Shown here: positions 61,406-64,000 of the stretch, piece after piece
Numbering within the stretch: position 1 is the first letter of the stretch
Layout of the letters: each line of letters starts with the position of its first letter
Origin: Lachnospiraceae bacterium
GTDB taxonomy: Bacteria; Bacillota; Clostridia; Lachnospirales; Lachnospiraceae
Length of the DNA: 64,000 nt
Assembly: GCA_900769115.1 (NCBI GenBank)
Contig: CAAGFJ010000084.1
Coordinates: 18,472-82,471, forward strand
Reading direction: 5' to 3'
Position numbers and translations under genes: made by a program
Notes under the pieces: model-generated
Databases searched by the model: none
What the model saw: the letters and a program-made list of their open reading frames with translations, nothing else
Told to the model about the DNA's origin: nothing

Positions 61406-63853
61406 ATGGTAAGTCGTAAGAGGTTGACGCAGATCGAAATGCTGGAATTTGTATTATTTGTGGGGATGCATGTGATCTATGCGTGGCTGGAGATGGGGAC
61501 AGAGGCTGCAGTGGTTGTGTTTGCTTATGCAGTAAGTCTGTCAATTGCGGCAACAGTATGTCTGTTAGCGATTAAGCGTTCGTTGTGGTCGCAGATTGGG
61601 TTTGTGTTATGTGTAATGATGGCAACGCATTTGATTGGAAGAGAGGTTGGGACGTTAGTAGGTGGGATATGCATCTATATGGTAACGGGTGCATTGATTT
61701 CCATATCGGGTAATATGCATTTGAATATTTATTATATTATTATTGTGAATCTTGCAATTGCGTTTGGGCTGATTACAGAATATGATGCAATCACACAGAT
61801 GATCACAATCCAGTATTATGTGATGCTGATTCTGTTCTGTGAGGGATTTCTGATTACGGAAAATGTAATGGTCATGCTATACCAGCAGAAGGTGGAAGAG
61901 GTAGAAACACAGAATGCATTGTTGAATATTGCGCAGAAAAGTAAAGATGAATTTCTTGCTAATATGTCACATGAGATCCGAACGCCTATGAATGCGATTG
62001 TAGGGATGAGTGAATTGATCATGCGTGAGAGTGATGATAACGATAAGATTAAGGAGTATTGTTATAATATCCAGACATCAGGTGAGAATTTGCTTGGAAT
62101 TATCAATGATATTCTCGATTTCTCTAAGATTGAATCCGGCAAGATGGATATTGTATATGAGCCTTATTCGATCGCATCTGTTGTACAGGATGTTGTGAAT
62201 ACAGCGATGTTTCGGAGAGAGTATAAGGATATCGCAGTCATTATTGACTGTAGTCCGGATATGCCAAAACAGTTGATGGGAGATGTATTGCGTAACCGGC
62301 AGATCCTGATGAATCTGGTTACGAATGCGGTGAAGTTTACAGAACAGGGGTACATTTTTATCGAACTGTCCTGTTATGAGAAGGATGACCAGAATTGGCT
62401 TAAGATGGTTGTGAAAGATTCCGGTATTGGAATCAAGAAAGAAGATCAGATTCATTTGTTTGAATCGTTCAATCGATTAGATACCAAGAAGAATCGGTCG
62501 ATTGAGGGAACAGGATTGGGACTTCCAATCTGCAAACGTCTGGTACAGGCCATGCATGGTACCATTCGGGTGGATAGTGAATATGGTAAGGGAAGTACCA
62601 TGACAGTAGAGATACCGCAGAAGATTGTGGATGAAGCACCGTTTCTTACCCTGAAGCAAGCAGAGGGCATCCGGGTTGTATTATATGGGGATAAAGAACA
62701 ATATCCAAGTGCGGGGGATCGGTATTATAAGATTGCCAATGAACATATATGGAATGCACTAGGGGTGCCGTGCCACAATATTACGAATTTTGTAGAATTG
62801 ATGCATGCAGTAGAACAGAAGTCGTTAACGCATTTGTTTATTGGTATAGGAGAGTATACAGACCAGAAGAACTATTTTGATCAGATTGCCCAGTGCATTA
62901 ATGTATACGTGATGCATGATCCACAGTATCCGATCCGGTTAGGGGCTAATGTGAATGGAATTCATCTTCCATTTTATTCTATTAATGTTGTATCGGCATT
63001 AAATGGAGAGGCTTTCTATAGTCAGTTGATTGATGAGAAAGAGATTACGGTACAGTTCCGTGCACCCTATGCAAGAATACTGATCGTAGATGATAATGAG
63101 ATCAACCTGCGCGTAGCAGAGGGAATCTTACGGTTATATGATGTGCAGGCGCTTCTTGCAAAAAGTGGAAAGGAAGCCATTGAATTACTGAAAGATCAGG
63201 ATATTGATATTGTGTTTATGGATCATATGATGCCGGAGATGGACGGAATTGAGGCGGCTGAGATTATAAGAAGAACCGGTGGTGAATATGGTAAGAATCT
63301 ACCGATCATCGCTCTGACGGCGAATGCGGTTAATGATGCAAAAAAGATGTTCCTAGAACATGGTTTTCAGGATTTCCTTGCAAAGCCAGTGAATCTCAAA
63401 TCAATTGATGCGGTACTTCGTAGATGGCTTCCTGGTACCAAGATTGAACTGATTGATGAATCAGCCAGAAAACAGGTGCCGGAATTTGAAGAACCTGTAT
63501 TTGTCCCGATGGAGATTCATGAAGAGGCAATTCAGCAGAATATGGGTGGACAGAGAGATCTCTTCAAAGAACTGCTGGAATATTGCCTGGAATTAGAACA
63601 GGAAAGAAAGGCAGAAATCCAGGAAAGTTTTGATAAACAGGACTGGCAAGAATATACAATCCGTGTACATGCGTTAAAGGGCGGTATGCGGAGTTTGGGT
63701 ATCGAAGAATTGGCTGTCGCAGCGCAGGCACAGGAATATGCCTGCAAGGAAGGTCGTATTGAGGATGCGGTTGCAGGACATCCGCATCTGATGGAGGAAT
63801 ATGAGAGGGCACATCGCACCATTGAACAGTATCTTACTACCTTCCAAGTATAG
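61406..63853 (+). CDS. Hybrid sensor histidine kinase with receiver and Hpt domains
   Basis: An 815-residue membrane kinase. Five or six N-terminal helices (about 8-165) act as the sensor; a short coiled coil leads to the dimerisation domain with the phosphorylated histidine in ANMSHEIRTPMNAIVG, then the ATPase domain (NRQILMNLVTNAVKF, DSGIGIKKED, GTGLGLPICKRL). Residues about 420-545 look like a receiver that has lost its acidic pocket. A true receiver (ILIVDDNEINLRVAEG, phospho-Asp in VFMDHMMPEMDG) and an Hpt domain (VHALKGGMRSLG) complete a full phosphorelay in one chain. No response regulator is adjacent in the window. GGAGGAGTG precedes the ATG. Confidence 0.93.
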   Translation: MVSRKRLTQIEMLEFVLFVGMHVIYAWLEMGTEAAVVVFAYAVSLSIAATVCLLAIKRSLWSQIGFVLCVMMATHLIGREVGTLVGGICIYMVTGALISISGNMHLNIYYIIIVNLAIAFGLITEYDAITQMITIQYYVMLILFCEGFLITENVMVMLYQQKVEEVETQNALLNIAQKSKDEFLANMSHEIRTPMNAIVGMSELIMRESDDNDKIKEYCYNIQTSGENLLGIINDILDFSKIESGKMDIVYEPYSIASVVQDVVNTAMFRREYKDIAVIIDCSPDMPKQLMGDVLRNRQILMNLVTNAVKFTEQGYIFIELSCYEKDDQNWLKMVVKDSGIGIKKEDQIHLFESFNRLDTKKNRSIEGTGLGLPICKRLVQAMHGTIRVDSEYGKGSTMTVEIPQKIVDEAPFLTLKQAEGIRVVLYGDKEQYPSAGDRYYKIANEHIWNALGVPCHNITNFVELMHAVEQKSLTHLFIGIGEYTDQKNYFDQIAQCINVYVMHDPQYPIRLGANVNGIHLPFYSINVVSALNGEAFYSQLIDEKEITVQFRAPYARILIVDDNEINLRVAEGILRLYDVQALLAKSGKEAIELLKDQDIDIVFMDHMMPEMDGIEAAEIIRRTGGEYGKNLPIIALTANAVNDAKKMFLEHGFQDFLAKPVNLKSIDAVLRRWLPGTKIELIDESARKQVPEFEEPVFVPMEIHEEAIQQNMGGQRDLFKELLEYCLELEQERKAEIQESFDKQDWQEYTIRVHALKGGMRSLGIEELAVAAQAQEYACKEGRIEDAVAGHPHLMEEYERAHRTIEQYLTTFQV

Positions 63854-63861
63854 ACTTATAC

Positions 63862-64000
63862 CCTTGCACAGCGTAAGTGATGGACGGACGCGCATGTCAG
63901 GAGTGTATGAACCCGGCTTTGGGTGGTGTCATGTTGCCGCAGGCACACTTGCGTTACGGGCTCGCACGCAGCAGACACTAATACTCCTTATAATAAGTGA
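63862..64000. other. GC-rich palindromic sequence at the window edge
   Basis: After the kinase stop the base composition rises sharply, and several imperfect inverted repeats appear: GTAAGTG near 63873 against CACTTGCGTTAC near 63946, and GGAGT near 63900 against ACTCC near 63983. No protein-coding frame is evident. It is cut by the window end. Confidence 0.45.

Overview
The window looks like a chromosomal segment of a low-GC, Gram-positive gut anaerobe of the Lachnospiraceae type (Coprococcus/Roseburia/Lachnospira relatives). This is inferred from gene families and is not proven. Supporting signs are a secreted GH26 mannanase with a BspA-like tail, a cdaA-cdaR locus, an NADP-type glutamate dehydrogenase, an extracytoplasmic trigger-factor-like lipoprotein, strong AGGAGG-type ribosome binding sites and frequent GTG/TTG starts. 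Nearly all genes are on the + strand. I see no rRNA, tRNA, CRISPR array or transposase.

Layout. 1-2.4 kb: methionine ABC importer metN(partial)-metI-metQ. 2.8-6.8 kb: large secreted beta-mannanase. 7-9.3 kb: glycerate kinase, a small alpha/beta hydrolase and a LURP-one-like protein. 9.4-13.9 kb: two membrane proteins, cdaA-cdaR (c-di-AMP synthesis and its regulator), an HPr-family protein and a sirtuin. 13.9-15.9 kb: an AraC regulator divergent from a cytoplasmic GH5 glycosidase. 16.2-19.2 kb: a LysR regulator, a DUF1292 protein and purA, with matching LysR-type boxes before both the regulator and purA. 19.3-22.2 kb: YczE-like membrane protein with MarR regulator, a small membrane protein, birA. 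22.4-24.0 kb: gdhA behind a palindrome-rich leader with an attenuator-like terminator. 24.2-30.5 kb: an accessory stretch with a DUF4143-type ATPase, an orphan gene, a pair of possible nuclease-fold proteins, and a two-gene cassette encoding a PP2A-like phosphoesterase and a phosphoesterase-RNA ligase fusion. 30.7-36.7 kb: MATE exporter, YitT protein, LysR regulator, aminotransferase, a trpE remnant ending at an interspersed palindromic repeat, EcsC protein. 36.8-42.4 kb: glycosyltransferase-aldo/keto reductase fusion, PPIase lipoprotein, cupin, NhaC antiporter. 42.4-46.8 kb: TPP riboswitch and thiC-thiM-thiE-thiD, with a four-unit, roughly 81-bp structured repeat array between thiC and thiM. 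46.8-49.8 kb: nth, rsmH, a 37-codon fragment, an EamA exporter. 50-52.7 kb: CIRCE-controlled clpB. 52.9-59.6 kb: an envelope cluster with two tandem transglutaminase-like secreted proteins, MBOAT acyltransferase, AlgX/DHHW-like partner, G5/DUF348 lipoprotein and SGNH hydrolase. 59.7-63.9 kb: DUF551-like protein, glyA, a hybrid histidine kinase. The last 140 bases are GC-rich and palindromic.

How it fits together. The core genes are ordinary metabolism: methionine uptake, AMP synthesis, glutamate formation, thiamine synthesis with thiazole salvage (no thiG/thiH/thiS here) and one-carbon transfer. The mannanase, GH5 enzyme and envelope acylation cluster suit a plant-polysaccharide-using gut commensal. 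The best candidates for undescribed biology are the RNA-ligase cassette with its neighbouring possible nuclease pair, the structured repeat array inside the thiamine operon, the glycosyltransferase-AKR fusion, and the operator arrays upstream of purA and gdhA. All database-type comparisons remain to be run; family names rest on motifs read by eye.
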